In this document: in pieces, positions 42,241-51,646 of the stretch
How positions within the stretch are numbered: position 1 is the first letter of the stretch
Layout of the letters: each line of letters opens with the position of its first letter
NCBI RefSeq assembly: GCF_017876095.1
Contig: NZ_JAGINM010000013.1
Coordinates: forward strand, 142,257 to 206,256
Direction: 5' to 3'
Source: Azospirillum agricola
Lineage (GTDB): Bacteria; Pseudomonadota; Alphaproteobacteria; Azospirillales; Azospirillaceae
DNA length: 64,000 nt
The notes under the pieces: model-generated
What the model was told of the DNA's origin: nothing
The model's database searches: none
Seen by the model: only the letters and a program-made list of their open reading frames with translations
Translations under genes and position numbers: made by a program

Positions 42241-44559
42241 ATGTCGTCAACCACCGAAACCCCCACGCCGCCCTCCACGCCGTTGTGGCAGCAGTTCCTC
42301 CGCTGGTCGTCGCGGGTCGGCCTCGGGAAGCGGCTGGCCTTCGCGCTGTCGCTGGCGGCGCTGGCCGCCGGCTTCGCGACCTACGCCGCGATGACCGAGA
42401 GCGGCCCCTTCGTCCAGTCCAACCCGCGCACGGTGACGCTGCTGCTGACGCTGGATCTGGCGCTGCTGCTGACGCTGGGCGTGCTGATCTCGCGGCGGAT
42501 CGTGATGATCTGGATCGGGCGGCGGCGCGGTCTGGCGGGATCGCGGCTGCATTCCCGGCTGGTCCTGGTGTTCAGCCTGCTGGCGGTGGCGCCGGCCATC
42601 ATCATGGCCGTCTTCTCCACCCTGTTCTTCTATGTCGGGGTCCAGAGCTGGTTCAGCGACCGGGTCCGCACGGCGGTCAATGAATCGCTGGCCGTCGCCA
42701 GCGCCTACCTGCACGAGCACCAGCAGAACATCCGCGCCGACGCGCTGGCGATGGCCAACGACCTGTCGCAGGAAACCCGCCTGTCGAGCGATCCGCAGCG
42801 CTTCGAGCAGATCGTCACCACCCAGGCGATGCTGCGCGCGCTGTCGGAGGCGATCGTCTTCAACGGCACGACCGGGGCCATCCTGGCGCGGTCCGGCTAC
42901 ACCTTCACCCTCGAATTCGACCCGATCCCCGAGGAGAAGGTGAACCTCGCCCGCCGCGGCGAGGTCGCCCTCATCATCAGCGAGAACGACGACCGCGTGC
43001 GCGCCCTGGTCAGCCTCGACCGGATGACCGACACCTTCCTCTATGTCGGCCGCATGGTCGAGCCGCGCGTGCTGTCGCACATGGCGTCCGCCGAGGGGGC
43101 GGTGAGGGAATACGCGGCGCTGGAAAGCCAGCGCGGCAGCCTCCAGATCACCTTCACGCTGCTCTTCCTGGTGGTGGCGATGCTGCTGCTGCTGGCGGCG
43201 GTGTGGGCCGGTCTGAACTTCGCCACCCGGCTGGCCAAGCCGATCAGCGCGCTGATCGGCGCCGCCGAGCGGGTGCGGGCCGGCGACCTCACCGTCCGCG
43301 TGTCGGAGCCGCCGGGCGAGGACGAGTTCGTCCTGCTGTCGCGCGCCTTCAACCGCATGACCACCGAGATCGAGGGCCAGCGGCGCGAGCTGCTCTCCAC
43401 CAACCGGCTGCTCGACGAGCGGCGCCGCTTCACCGAGACGGTGCTGTCGGGCGTGTCGGCCGGCGTGCTCGGGCTCGACGCCGACGGCTTCATCAACCTG
43501 CCGAACCTGTCGGCCGCCCGCCTGCTGGGTGTGGAGGATCCCGACACGCTGGTCGGCCGCTCGCTGGCCGACCTGTCGCCGGAGATGGCGGAACTGCTGG
43601 AGAACGCGCCGAAGCGGCCGGGCCGGGTGTTGCAGGACCAGATCCAGATCCGCCGCGCCGGCAAGACGACGCTGACCCTGCTGGTCCGCATCGCGGCCGA
43701 GGGGCGGGGCGGCGAGGTGCGCGGCTACGTCGTGACCTTCGACGACATCACCGAGCTGGCCTCGGCCCAGCGCAAGGCGGCCTGGGCCGACGTGGCGCGG
43801 CGCATCGCCCACGAGATCAAGAACCCGCTGACGCCGATCCAGCTCTCCGCCGAGCGTCTGCGCCGCAAGTACCTGAAGGAGATCACCAGCGACACCGAGG
43901 TCTTCACCATGTGCACGGACACCATCGTCCGCCAGGTGGACGACATCCGGCGCATGGTGGACGAGTTCTCGGCCTTCGCGCGCATGCCGCAGCCGGTGAT
44001 GAAGCCCTGCAACCTCAACGATCTGGTCCGGCAGGCGGTGTTCCTGCAATCGAGCGCCCACGCCGGGAAGATCCGCTTCGACCCGCATCTGCCGTCGGGG
44101 CCGCTGACCGTCGCCTGCGACAGCCGGCAGATCTCGCAGGCGCTGACCAACCTGTTGCAGAACGCGGCCGACGCCATCGAGGGGCGCGGCCCGTCCCCCG
44201 ACGGCTCGCCCCTGCCGCCCGGCGAGGTCTCCATCGCCGTCGAGGGCGACGCGGAGAAGGTGACGGTGGTGGTCGAGGACAACGGCCGGGGCCTGCCGAC
44301 CGACGAGCAGCGCGACCGGCTGACCGAGCCCTACGTGACGACGCGGGCCAAGGGCACCGGCCTGGGGCTCGCCATCGTGAAGAAGATCATGGAGGACCAT
44401 GGCGGCGTGCTGACCCTGGAGGACCGCGTCGGTGCGGCCGGGGCCCGCGTCACCCTGGTGATTCCGCACCCTGTTGCGGCCGTGGCGGAGCCCGGCGGAC
44501 GCGACGACAGGCCGGCGGAGACCGGCGAAGAGACGAGGCACGCAGCCCATGGCGCATGA
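42241..44559 (+). CDS. ntrY: Nitrogen regulation membrane sensor histidine kinase NtrY
   Basis: 772 residues from ATG 42241. Membrane helices near 34-54, 63-83 and 100-125, then an extracytoplasmic region, another helix (about 305-328, TLLFLVVAMLLLLAAVWAG), HAMP (ATRLAKPISALIGAAERV), PAS (about 390-500), HisKA with His524 in RRIAHEIKNPLTPIQLSAERL, and HATPase (LTNLLQNAADAIEG, EDNGRGLP, KGTGLGLAIVKKIMEDHGG). NtrY is the membrane-bound partner of NtrX. The gene overlaps ntrX by 11 bases. The leader 42060-42240 between the ntrC hairpin and this start may contain a separate promoter. Confidence 0.96.
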   Translation: MSSTTETPTPPSTPLWQQFLRWSSRVGLGKRLAFALSLAALAAGFATYAAMTESGPFVQSNPRTVTLLLTLDLALLLTLGVLISRRIVMIWIGRRRGLAGSRLHSRLVLVFSLLAVAPAIIMAVFSTLFFYVGVQSWFSDRVRTAVNESLAVASAYLHEHQQNIRADALAMANDLSQETRLSSDPQRFEQIVTTQAMLRALSEAIVFNGTTGAILARSGYTFTLEFDPIPEEKVNLARRGEVALIISENDDRVRALVSLDRMTDTFLYVGRMVEPRVLSHMASAEGAVREYAALESQRGSLQITFTLLFLVVAMLLLLAAVWAGLNFATRLAKPISALIGAAERVRAGDLTVRVSEPPGEDEFVLLSRAFNRMTTEIEGQRRELLSTNRLLDERRRFTETVLSGVSAGVLGLDADGFINLPNLSAARLLGVEDPDTLVGRSLADLSPEMAELLENAPKRPGRVLQDQIQIRRAGKTTLTLLVRIAAEGRGGEVRGYVVTFDDITELASAQRKAAWADVARRIAHEIKNPLTPIQLSAERLRRKYLKEITSDTEVFTMCTDTIVRQVDDIRRMVDEFSAFARMPQPVMKPCNLNDLVRQAVFLQSSAHAGKIRFDPHLPSGPLTVACDSRQISQALTNLLQNAADAIEGRGPSPDGSPLPPGEVSIAVEGDAEKVTVVVEDNGRGLPTDEQRDRLTEPYVTTRAKGTGLGLAIVKKIMEDHGGVLTLEDRVGAAGARVTLVIPHPVAAVAEPGGRDDRPAETGEETRHAAHGA

Positions 44560-45949
44560 CATTCTGGTCGTCGACGACGAAGCCGACATCCGGATGCTGA
44601 TCACCGGCATCCTGAACGACGAAGGCATCAAGACCCGCGAGGCGGCCGACGCCGACCAGGCGTTCGCCCAGGTCGCGGCGCGGCGGCCCAGCCTGGTCGT
44701 GCTCGACATCTGGCTCCAGGGCAGCCGGCTCGACGGCTTGCAGATCCTGGAACAGCTCATGCGCGACCACGCCAACCTGCCGGTCATCATGATCTCCGGC
44801 CACGGCAACATCGAGACCGCCGTCCAGGCGATCAAGGTCGGCGCCTACGACTTCATCGAGAAGCCCTTCAAGGCCGACCGGCTGCTGCTGATGGTCGAGC
44901 GCGCCATCGAGGCGTCACGGCTGAAGCGCGAGAACCAGGAGCTGCGGCTGCGCGCCGGCGGCGACGTCGAGCTGGTCGGCCGCTCCTCGCCGATCAACCA
45001 GGTGCGCCAGAGCATCGAGAAGGTCGCCCCCACCGGCAGCCGCGTGCTGATCACCGGCCCGGCCGGCTCCGGCAAGGAGGTCGTGGCCCGGCTGATCCAC
45101 GCCCGTTCGCGCCGCAACACCGGCCCCTTCGTCGGGCTGAACTGCGCCACCATGCGGCCGGAGCGGCTGGAGATGGAGCTGTTCGGCACCGAGGCCGGGG
45201 TCGACGGCATGGGCCGCAAGATCGGCACCTTCGAGCAGGCCCACGGCGGCACGCTGCTGCTCGACGAGGTCGCCGACATGCCGCTGGAAACCCAGGGCAA
45301 GATCGTCCGCGCCCTCCAGGAGCAGGTGTTCGAGCGGGTCGGCGGCGGCACGCGGGTCGAGGTCGACGTCCGCGTCATCGCCACCTCCAACCGCGACCTC
45401 CAGGCCGAGATCGAGCAGGGGCGCTTCCGCCAGGACCTCTTCTACCGCCTGTCGGTGGTGCCGATCCGCGTGCCGTCGCTGGCCGAGCGGCGCGAGGACA
45501 TCCCGCTGCTGGCCCGCCACTTCATGCAGCGCTCCGCCGAGGCGTCGGGCCTGCCGGTCCGCGAGTTCGGCGAGGACGCCATGGCGGCGCTCCAGGCCTA
45601 CGACTGGCCGGGCAACGTGCGCCAGCTCCGCAACGTGGTCGACTGGCTGCTGATCATGGCGCAGGGCGACCCCAAGGAGCCGATCCGCGCCGACACCCTG
45701 CCGCCGGAGATCGGCGCCATCACGCCGACCGTCCTGAAGTGGGACAAGGGCGGCGAGATCATGGGGCTGCCGCTGCGCGAGGCGAGAGAGGTCTTCGAGC
45801 GCGAGTATCTGCTGGCGCAGGTCACCCGCTTCGGCGGCAACATCTCGCGCACCGCCTCCTTCGTCGGCATGGAGCGCTCGGCCCTGCACCGCAAGCTGAA
45901 GTCGCTCGGCGTCCACGGCAGCGAGAAGGGCAAGCTGTTCATCGAGTGA
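44549..45949 (+). CDS. ntrX: Response regulator NtrX, without GAFTGA loop
   Basis: 466 residues. Receiver with VVDDEADI and Asp53 in VVLDIWLQGS; AAA+ domain with Walker A-like GPAGSGKE and Walker B GGTLLLDEVADM; C-terminal Fis-type HTH (NISRTASFVGMERSALHRKLKSL). At the position where NtrC has GAFTGA, this protein reads ELFGTEAGVDGMGRKIGTFEQ, so the sigma-54 contact loop is missing; GPAGSGKE is also atypical for Walker A. Loss of GAFTGA has been reported for other alphaproteobacterial NtrX proteins, which can act without sigma-54. Start ATG overlaps the ntrY stop by 11 bases. Confidence 0.95.
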   Translation: MAHDILVVDDEADIRMLITGILNDEGIKTREAADADQAFAQVAARRPSLVVLDIWLQGSRLDGLQILEQLMRDHANLPVIMISGHGNIETAVQAIKVGAYDFIEKPFKADRLLLMVERAIEASRLKRENQELRLRAGGDVELVGRSSPINQVRQSIEKVAPTGSRVLITGPAGSGKEVVARLIHARSRRNTGPFVGLNCATMRPERLEMELFGTEAGVDGMGRKIGTFEQAHGGTLLLDEVADMPLETQGKIVRALQEQVFERVGGGTRVEVDVRVIATSNRDLQAEIEQGRFRQDLFYRLSVVPIRVPSLAERREDIPLLARHFMQRSAEASGLPVREFGEDAMAALQAYDWPGNVRQLRNVVDWLLIMAQGDPKEPIRADTLPPEIGAITPTVLKWDKGGEIMGLPLREAREVFEREYLLAQVTRFGGNISRTASFVGMERSALHRKLKSLGVHGSEKGKLFIE

Positions 45950-45954
45950 GAGAG

Positions 45955-45979
45955 CGGCCGGCTCACCGGAAGCCGGCCG
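45955..45979. terminator. Hairpin between convergent ntrX and DUF2189 genes
   Basis: CGGCCGGCT pairs with AGCCGGCCG around a 7-base loop in the 40-base gap between two convergent stop codons. No T-run; probably a bidirectional stem terminator. Confidence 0.5.
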
Positions 45980-45989
45980 GACCTCCGGT

Positions 45990-46805
45990 CTAGCCGACCG
46001 TGCGCCGGTAGAGGTGCCAGGTCGCGTGCCCCAGAACCGGCATGACCACGGCGAGCCCGACGAAGGCCGGCAGGCAGCCGACGACCAGCGCCGCGCCGAC
46101 GATGGCGCCCCACAGCATCATCATCAGCGGGTTGGCCATCACCGCGCGGATCGAGGTCTGCGTGGCGATGATCCAGTCGACCTGACGGTCCAGCATCATC
46201 GGGAAGGACACGACGCTCAGCGCCAGCGCGACGATGGCGAAGGCCAGCCCGACGAGGTTGCCGAGCAGGATCATCCGCCAGCCTTCCGGCGTTTCGAGCA
46301 TCAGGCGGACGAAATCGCCGGCCGAGGCCGGGTGCAGCGTGCCCAGCGTCCGGTCGTAGACGATCTGCGCCGCGCCCAGCCACAGCACGAACAGGGTCAG
46401 CATCATCAGCCCCATCGCCGCGATCGACCAGATCGCCGGGGAGCGGAAGACGTCCAGCGTGTTGAGCCAGGACACCGGCTGTCCGCGCTCGCGCCGCCGG
46501 CTCAGCTCGTAGAGGCCGACCGCGGCGAGCGGACCGACGAAGGCCAGTCCGGCGACCAGCGGATAGAACAGCGGCAGCAGGTCGCCGCCGAAGGCCGCCC
46601 GCCCGGCGACCAGACCGACCAGCGGGTAGATGACGCCGAGGAAGAGAAGCTGCGTCGGGGACGCCAGGAAATCCCGCCAGCCCAGCGCCAGCGCGTCCCG
46701 CAGGTCGCGGGCGCGGATGCGGCGCACAACGGGGTTGGTGGGGACCATCACCATGTCGGCCAGCCGCCGGCCGGGCATGTGGGGCATGGACCATCGTTGT
46801 GTCAT
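45990..46805 (-). CDS. DUF2189 integral membrane protein
   Basis: 271 residues from MTQRWSMPHMPG. Six or so hydrophobic helices follow a polar N-tail; recognisable family features are NPVVRRIRARDLRDALALGWRDFLASP and the repeated long helices, including AIWSIAAMGLMMLTLFVLWLGAAQIVY and a C-terminal GCLPAFVGLAVVMPVLGHATWHLYRR. DUF2189 (PF09955) proteins are widespread alphaproteobacterial inner-membrane proteins of unknown function. In many relatives ntrX is followed by trkA, hfq and hflX, which are not seen here. Confidence 0.85.
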   Translation of the reverse strand: MTQRWSMPHMPGRRLADMVMVPTNPVVRRIRARDLRDALALGWRDFLASPTQLLFLGVIYPLVGLVAGRAAFGGDLLPLFYPLVAGLAFVGPLAAVGLYELSRRRERGQPVSWLNTLDVFRSPAIWSIAAMGLMMLTLFVLWLGAAQIVYDRTLGTLHPASAGDFVRLMLETPEGWRMILLGNLVGLAFAIVALALSVVSFPMMLDRQVDWIIATQTSIRAVMANPLMMMLWGAIVGAALVVGCLPAFVGLAVVMPVLGHATWHLYRRTVG

Positions 46806-47078
46806 CGTCCGACCTCCTTCATCCCGTAGCACCGCAACGGCCTGCGGCGCGGCGGGGAGTGAACGCGATGTCGCGGAGGGTTCGGTCCGGCGGTCGATGC
46901 GGGGCGGCGTGACGTCCGGCCGGCTGCCTTGGCACGGGGCTTGGTGCGGGGTGGACCGAACCACGATCACCGGCCAGCCTACTCCCGCCGATGGCGGCCC
47001 GCATCCGACAACGTTCGTATACGACCAATGCGCATGACGAACCGCGAGCATGGCGAGGAATGCCGCCGGCGGCTCCGT

Positions 47079-49016
47079 TCAGGCGGGAAGCGTGAAGGAG
47101 GTCGGCCGGTCTCCGCGCTGCCAGTCTTCCAGCATCCTGAGATAGGCCGCCTCCAGCGCCCGCGTGTAGGCCGGCATGTCGAAGGCGGGGTTGCCGTCGC
47201 GCCGGCTCCGCAAATCCTCCCGCAGCGCGCGAAGTTCGGAGCGCCGTCCGGCCCAGGAGCGCACCGTCTCCGCGTAGCCGTCGAGCGATCCCGCGACGAA
47301 ACCGGACAGCCCGGCCGCGTGCAGCAGGCTGGCGCCCACCCGCGACTGGAAGGTCTCGCCCGGGCAGCTCACCATCGGCACGCCGACCCACAGCGCGTCG
47401 CTGGCCGTGGTGTGGGCCCCGTAATGCAGGGTGTCGAGCACCAGATCGGCCTGTTGCAGCCGCGCCAGATGGTCGTCGAGCCGTTCGACCCAGGGGGCGA
47501 GGATCAGGCGTTCCGCCGCGACGCCATGGGCCAGCGCTGCGCCGCGCAGGTTCCGCTCGGCCTCGGGGACCGGGCGGGGCAACCACAGCACCGCGTCTGG
47601 AATGTCGCGCAGCAGCGTCATCCACACCCCCCAGATGTCCGGGGTGATCTTGTGCGCGGCGTTGAAGCAGGCCAGCACGAAGGCGTCGTCCGGCAGGCCG
47701 CAGGCCGAGCGGGGCGGCGGGGCTCCGGCATGGTTGCGCCGGTCGCGCGGCAGGAAGCAGCCGGGCAGGCGGGCGACCGCCTCGCTGAATCCGGCTTCCA
47801 GCTCGGGCGGCAGCACCACGGAATCGGCGAGGATGCCGTCGATCCAGGCCGCCCCCATGGTTCCCGGATAGCCCAGATAGCCGACCTGCACCGGGGCCGG
47901 GCGCAGGGCGAGGATCTCCGGCCGGGCGCGGCCGGTGTAGCCTTTCAGGTCGACCAGGATGTCCACGCCGTCGCGGCGGATCGCCTCGGCGGCGGCCTCG
48001 CTGGGCAGGGCGTCGATGTCGACGAAACGGTCCACCCCCTCGCGGATGCGCCGCCGCTCCTCGCCCTGGTCGTCCGGGCCGTAGCTGTAGGCGACGATCC
48101 GGAACCGCGTCCGGTCGTGCAGGGCCAGCACCTCGGCCAGCAGATGGGCCACCGGATGCTGGCGGAAATCGTCGGAGAGATAGCCGACCGTGATGGTGGC
48201 GGCCCGCTTGGCCGCCTTGCGGCGCGGGGGGGCGGAAGGGATCGTCGCGGCGTGGGCGCGCGCCGCCGCCAGCAGCGCCGGGGGCCGGACCTTGTGGGAG
48301 AGCAGCATCGCCGCCTGCACCGGAAGGCCGCGCGTGGCGATCGCCTCCAGGGATGCCGCGTCGTCGTCGAAGCCCGACCAGTCGCAGGCCTGCTGCTTCG
48401 CCTGGATCAGCGCGACCTCGGCCGCCGCGTGGCCGGGGGCCAGCGCGAGCGTCCGGCGGTAGGCGGCGATGGCGTCGTCGAGCCGCTTCCGGCCCTTCAG
48501 GATGGTGCCCTGGTTGAACCAGACGGCCGGCGCCTCGGGAGAGACGGCGGCGGCGATCCGGCCGGCCCGTTCCGCCCGGTCCAGCGCGCCGAGCTGGAAG
48601 AGGGCCGCGGACAGGCTGCGCAGCGCCTCCGGGTTGCCGGGCTGGACGGCCAGCGTGTCGGCCAGGGCCGCCGCCGCGCGCTCGAAGGCGCCCATCCTCA
48701 TCAGGCTGTTGCCGATGTTCAGCAGCACGCCGGGATGGGCGGGGTCGTAGCGGCGCGCGGCCTCGAAGCCGGCGAGCGCGTCGCGGAAGCGCTGTTCGGC
48801 AAAGGCCTGGTTGCCGATCGCGACCTGGAGGTCGCGACCGAAACCGGCCATCGACGGCGTCAGCGGCACGCGCCGCGCGGCCTGATCGAACAGCTTGGCG
48901 GCCTGGGCGAACCGGCCCTGCTGGGCGGCGGCGACGGCGCCGTCGAGCTTCTGCTGGGCGTCCCGCAGGTCGGCGGGCGTGGGCTGCTTCCCGGCTGGGC
49001 GCTTCGGGGTGTGCAT
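47079..49016 (-). CDS. TPR-domain GT41 glycosyltransferase (O-GlcNAc-transferase-like)
   Basis: 645 residues, no signal peptide, so cytosolic. Residues about 20-225 are tetratricopeptide-type repeats (FRDALAGFEAARRYDPAHPGVLLNIGNSL). From about 268 it is a glycosyltransferase family 41 catalytic domain: GYLSDDFRQHPVAHLL, ILVDLKGYTGRARPEILALRPAPVQVGYLGYPGTMGA, CFNAAHKITPDIW and LDTLHYGAHTTASDALWVGVPMVSCPG. Bacterial relatives glycosylate proteins such as flagellin or adhesins. No flagellar gene lies nearby, so the acceptor is unknown. Downstream of the SulP gene on the same strand, with about 100 bases between. Confidence 0.9.
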   Translation of the reverse strand: MHTPKRPAGKQPTPADLRDAQQKLDGAVAAAQQGRFAQAAKLFDQAARRVPLTPSMAGFGRDLQVAIGNQAFAEQRFRDALAGFEAARRYDPAHPGVLLNIGNSLMRMGAFERAAAALADTLAVQPGNPEALRSLSAALFQLGALDRAERAGRIAAAVSPEAPAVWFNQGTILKGRKRLDDAIAAYRRTLALAPGHAAAEVALIQAKQQACDWSGFDDDAASLEAIATRGLPVQAAMLLSHKVRPPALLAAARAHAATIPSAPPRRKAAKRAATITVGYLSDDFRQHPVAHLLAEVLALHDRTRFRIVAYSYGPDDQGEERRRIREGVDRFVDIDALPSEAAAEAIRRDGVDILVDLKGYTGRARPEILALRPAPVQVGYLGYPGTMGAAWIDGILADSVVLPPELEAGFSEAVARLPGCFLPRDRRNHAGAPPPRSACGLPDDAFVLACFNAAHKITPDIWGVWMTLLRDIPDAVLWLPRPVPEAERNLRGAALAHGVAAERLILAPWVERLDDHLARLQQADLVLDTLHYGAHTTASDALWVGVPMVSCPGETFQSRVGASLLHAAGLSGFVAGSLDGYAETVRSWAGRRSELRALREDLRSRRDGNPAFDMPAYTRALEAAYLRMLEDWQRGDRPTSFTLPA

Positions 49017-49117
49017 GGTTCGACCGCTCCGACATCGTCACCGGACGCTGCGTAGCAGGACGTCCGGCCGGCGGCAAGCCGTTCGCGGGCGGCGCCATCC
49101 GGCAGCGAGGAGAGATC

Positions 49118-51343
49118 CTAGCGGTGGGCCTGCTCGATCACCAGATTGGCCCGCGTCAGCTTCTCGGCCAGCGTCGTCGCCAGCAGGCGGTGGAAGACGA
49201 AGGCCAACTCGGCGTCCTCGCGCTCCAGCCGGGCAAGGGTCGCGGCCGTCAGGCGGTAGATGACCGAGGGTTCGTCCACCACCACGTCGGCGGTGCGCCG
49301 CTGGCCGAGCAGCAGCGCGATCTCGCCGACCACGGCGCCGCCGGTCATCGTGCGCAGCCGCAGGCGCTGGCCATCGGGCCGGGTGGTCTGGACCTTCACG
49401 CGGCCCCGGCCGACGATGTAGACGTCGCTGGCCGTCTCGCCGGCCCGGATCAGCACCGCCTCCGGCCTCAGCCGCAGCTCGTCCAGCGCCGCGGCGGCGT
49501 CGGTCAGCCGAGGGTGCGGACCGATGGCCTCCTCCAGATGGTGGATCAGCTCGCCGTTCGCCGAGGGCAGGGCGGGCGCGGGCAGGGGGGCCGTCGCGAG
49601 AAGGCTGTTCTCGCAGGCTTCCAGGGCGTGGTCGATGTCGATGGCCTGGGTCAGCGCCGGATCGCCCTCCAGATCCGGCGCGGCCATCGCCAGCATGGCG
49701 GCCACCTTGGGCGGAAGGCCGCTGAGGACGAGGCGGACGCCCGCGCCGGCGGTCAGGTTGCGGATGCGGGCGAAGCCGGTCGCCGCCGCCGAATCCATGC
49801 CCTTGATGTGGGCGAAATCGACGATCAGGAAGCGGAGCGGCGGCGCGTCCGTGTCGGACAGGCGGCGGCGGACCCGATGGACGATCTGCTCGGCGGTGCC
49901 GAAGAAGAGGAAACCTTGCAGTTGCAGGATTTCGACGGCTCCGCCGGCCTCGGCCAGATGGTGCGTCGCCGCCGGGGAACGGTCGACCCGGCTGCGCAGC
50001 GCGCGGCCCGTCGTGCTCAGCCGGACCACCGGCAGGCGGGCGTAGGTGTAGACGAAGGTCGCCAGCGACACCGCCAGCCCGAGGAGGAGGCCCTCGATGA
50101 AGCCGATCCCGGCGATGGCGGCCAGCACCGCCAGAACGATCAGCCAGTCGCCGCGCGGCAGCCGCTTGCGCGCGGCGACCGCCCATTCCAGAAGCAGTTC
50201 GACGCCGAGGAACAGGATCAGCCCGGCCGTGAGGAAGACCGGGGTGTTCGCCACCAGCCAGCCGGCGAAGAACAGGCCGAGCCCGATGACGGCGGCCGTC
50301 GCGACGCCGGCCCAGCGGTCGGCGGCCCCGAGCCGGCCGGCGAGCAGCGTCATGCCGAGCCCGACGAAGCCGGACGGGCCGGCGAACAGCCCGGCGATCA
50401 GGTTGGCGCCGCCGGTGACGCGGAGTTCGGCGTTGGCGTCGATGTCGCGGCCGCTCGCCAGTTCGATGCCGCTGCTGTTGAGGAGCAGGCCGACGAGGCC
50501 GAGGACCGCCACCGACAGGATCGCCGGGGTGGCCGACAGCACCCGCGACCAGTCGGCCGCCGCGACGATGTCGGTGGGCAGCGGCAGGCTCACCGCGCCG
50601 TCGGGGACGGCCGGCAGCCATTCCCAGGCGCGAGCCTGGTCGGGGGTGATGCCCAGCAGGGCGGTCAGCGCGTGGAAGGCCAGCGCCGCCCCCACCAGCA
50701 CGCCCGGCAGGATGAAGGGCGAGGCGCTGCGGCGCAGGGCGGCGACCAGCAGGACGGCGAGAAGCGCCGCCGGAACCAGCTTGGCCAGGATCGTCGGATC
50801 GGCCAGAAGTCGCGGGGTGGCGAGCGGCGCGTGGACCCTCGTCAGCATGGCGAGCGCGCCCTCCACCAGCAGCCAGCCCGACCCGGCGAGGAAGCCGGCG
50901 ACGACCGGGTAGGGGAAGAAGCGGACGAGCGTGCCCAGCCGCAGCCGGCCGACCAGCCAGAACAGGGCGCCGGTGACCAGGGTGCTGGTTCCCAGGATCG
51001 CCAGGGCGGTCGCCACCCGGACGTCGGCGGGGGCGTCCGGCATGTCGGCGGCCATCGCCGCGATGGTCGCGGCCAGAACGGCGACGCTGGTTTCCTGGAC
51101 CAGGGCGACGGTGTCGGGCTGCGTGCTGCGCAGGCCGACCAGCAGCGCCAGGATGGCGGCGCTGAGCAGCACGGCGCCGACGCCCATGCCCAGGCCGGAG
51201 GCGAGCGGGCCGGAAAACAGCAGGGCCGCGATCGCCAGCCCGTTCCCGAGATTGTCGATGCCCGCGACCAGGCCGATCATTCCGGAGGCCAGGATGGCGC
51301 GGCCGCCGCGCCGTTGCTGTTCTGTCGTGCTGGTGTCGGGCAT
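49118..51343 (-). CDS. SulP-family transporter fused to STAS and cyclic-nucleotide-binding domains
   Basis: 741 residues from MPDTSTTEQQ. Residues about 18-430 form a SulP/SLC26-type membrane domain (GMIGLVAGIDNLGNGLAIAALLFSGPLA; FFPYPVVAGFLAGSGWLLVEG). About 455-570 is a STAS domain (LRFLIVDFAHIKGMDSAAATGFARI) with the conserved Asp-Ser, and 600-735 is a cAMP/cGMP-binding cassette (LRLRTMTGGAVVGEIALLLGQRRTADVVV) with the GE and R-T-A contact residues. Such SulP-STAS-cNMP proteins are known; the substrate (sulfate, bicarbonate, dicarboxylate) is not visible. The cassette suggests direct control by cyclic nucleotides. It is divergent from isocitrate dehydrogenase. Confidence 0.9.
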   Translation of the reverse strand: MPDTSTTEQQRRGGRAILASGMIGLVAGIDNLGNGLAIAALLFSGPLASGLGMGVGAVLLSAAILALLVGLRSTQPDTVALVQETSVAVLAATIAAMAADMPDAPADVRVATALAILGTSTLVTGALFWLVGRLRLGTLVRFFPYPVVAGFLAGSGWLLVEGALAMLTRVHAPLATPRLLADPTILAKLVPAALLAVLLVAALRRSASPFILPGVLVGAALAFHALTALLGITPDQARAWEWLPAVPDGAVSLPLPTDIVAAADWSRVLSATPAILSVAVLGLVGLLLNSSGIELASGRDIDANAELRVTGGANLIAGLFAGPSGFVGLGMTLLAGRLGAADRWAGVATAAVIGLGLFFAGWLVANTPVFLTAGLILFLGVELLLEWAVAARKRLPRGDWLIVLAVLAAIAGIGFIEGLLLGLAVSLATFVYTYARLPVVRLSTTGRALRSRVDRSPAATHHLAEAGGAVEILQLQGFLFFGTAEQIVHRVRRRLSDTDAPPLRFLIVDFAHIKGMDSAAATGFARIRNLTAGAGVRLVLSGLPPKVAAMLAMAAPDLEGDPALTQAIDIDHALEACENSLLATAPLPAPALPSANGELIHHLEEAIGPHPRLTDAAAALDELRLRPEAVLIRAGETASDVYIVGRGRVKVQTTRPDGQRLRLRTMTGGAVVGEIALLLGQRRTADVVVDEPSVIYRLTAATLARLEREDAELAFVFHRLLATTLAEKLTRANLVIEQAHR

Positions 51344-51646
51344 GCTGTCCGGTGTCGTGCGGCGTTCCGCCGGATGGCGGCGGCCGTTCCCAATGGTTGT
51401 TCCCAGGACAGCCGCTGGTGGTTGCCCCATGCGTCACAATGACCGCAAGCACGGTTCCGGGCGCAAGCCAAAACAGCGGCTTGCACGGTTGCCGCGGCGT
51501 CGCGGGGCCGTCATGCCCGGATCGGGCCGGGCGGCGGGACCGGGGCCGTGGGGCCGGGCCGGACCGGGGCAGGGGTGCGCCACCTCCCCCCATTGAAAAT
51601 CACCCCGTTTTCCGTCTACGGTCGCGCGTCCCTTCGGAGCGAGTGC
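51344..51646. promoter_or_regulatory. Divergent leader between the SulP gene and icd
   Basis: 303 bases without a convincing gene. Both flanking genes must start transcription here. GGAG before the icd start (GGAGCGAGTGC ATG) is clear; no promoter hexamers with good match were found, and there is no striking repeat. Confidence 0.4.

Noticed and set aside
45990..46829. Plus-strand frame across the DUF2189 gene
   Set aside because: His/Arg/Gln-rich shadow; the minus frame has clear membrane helices and a family match.
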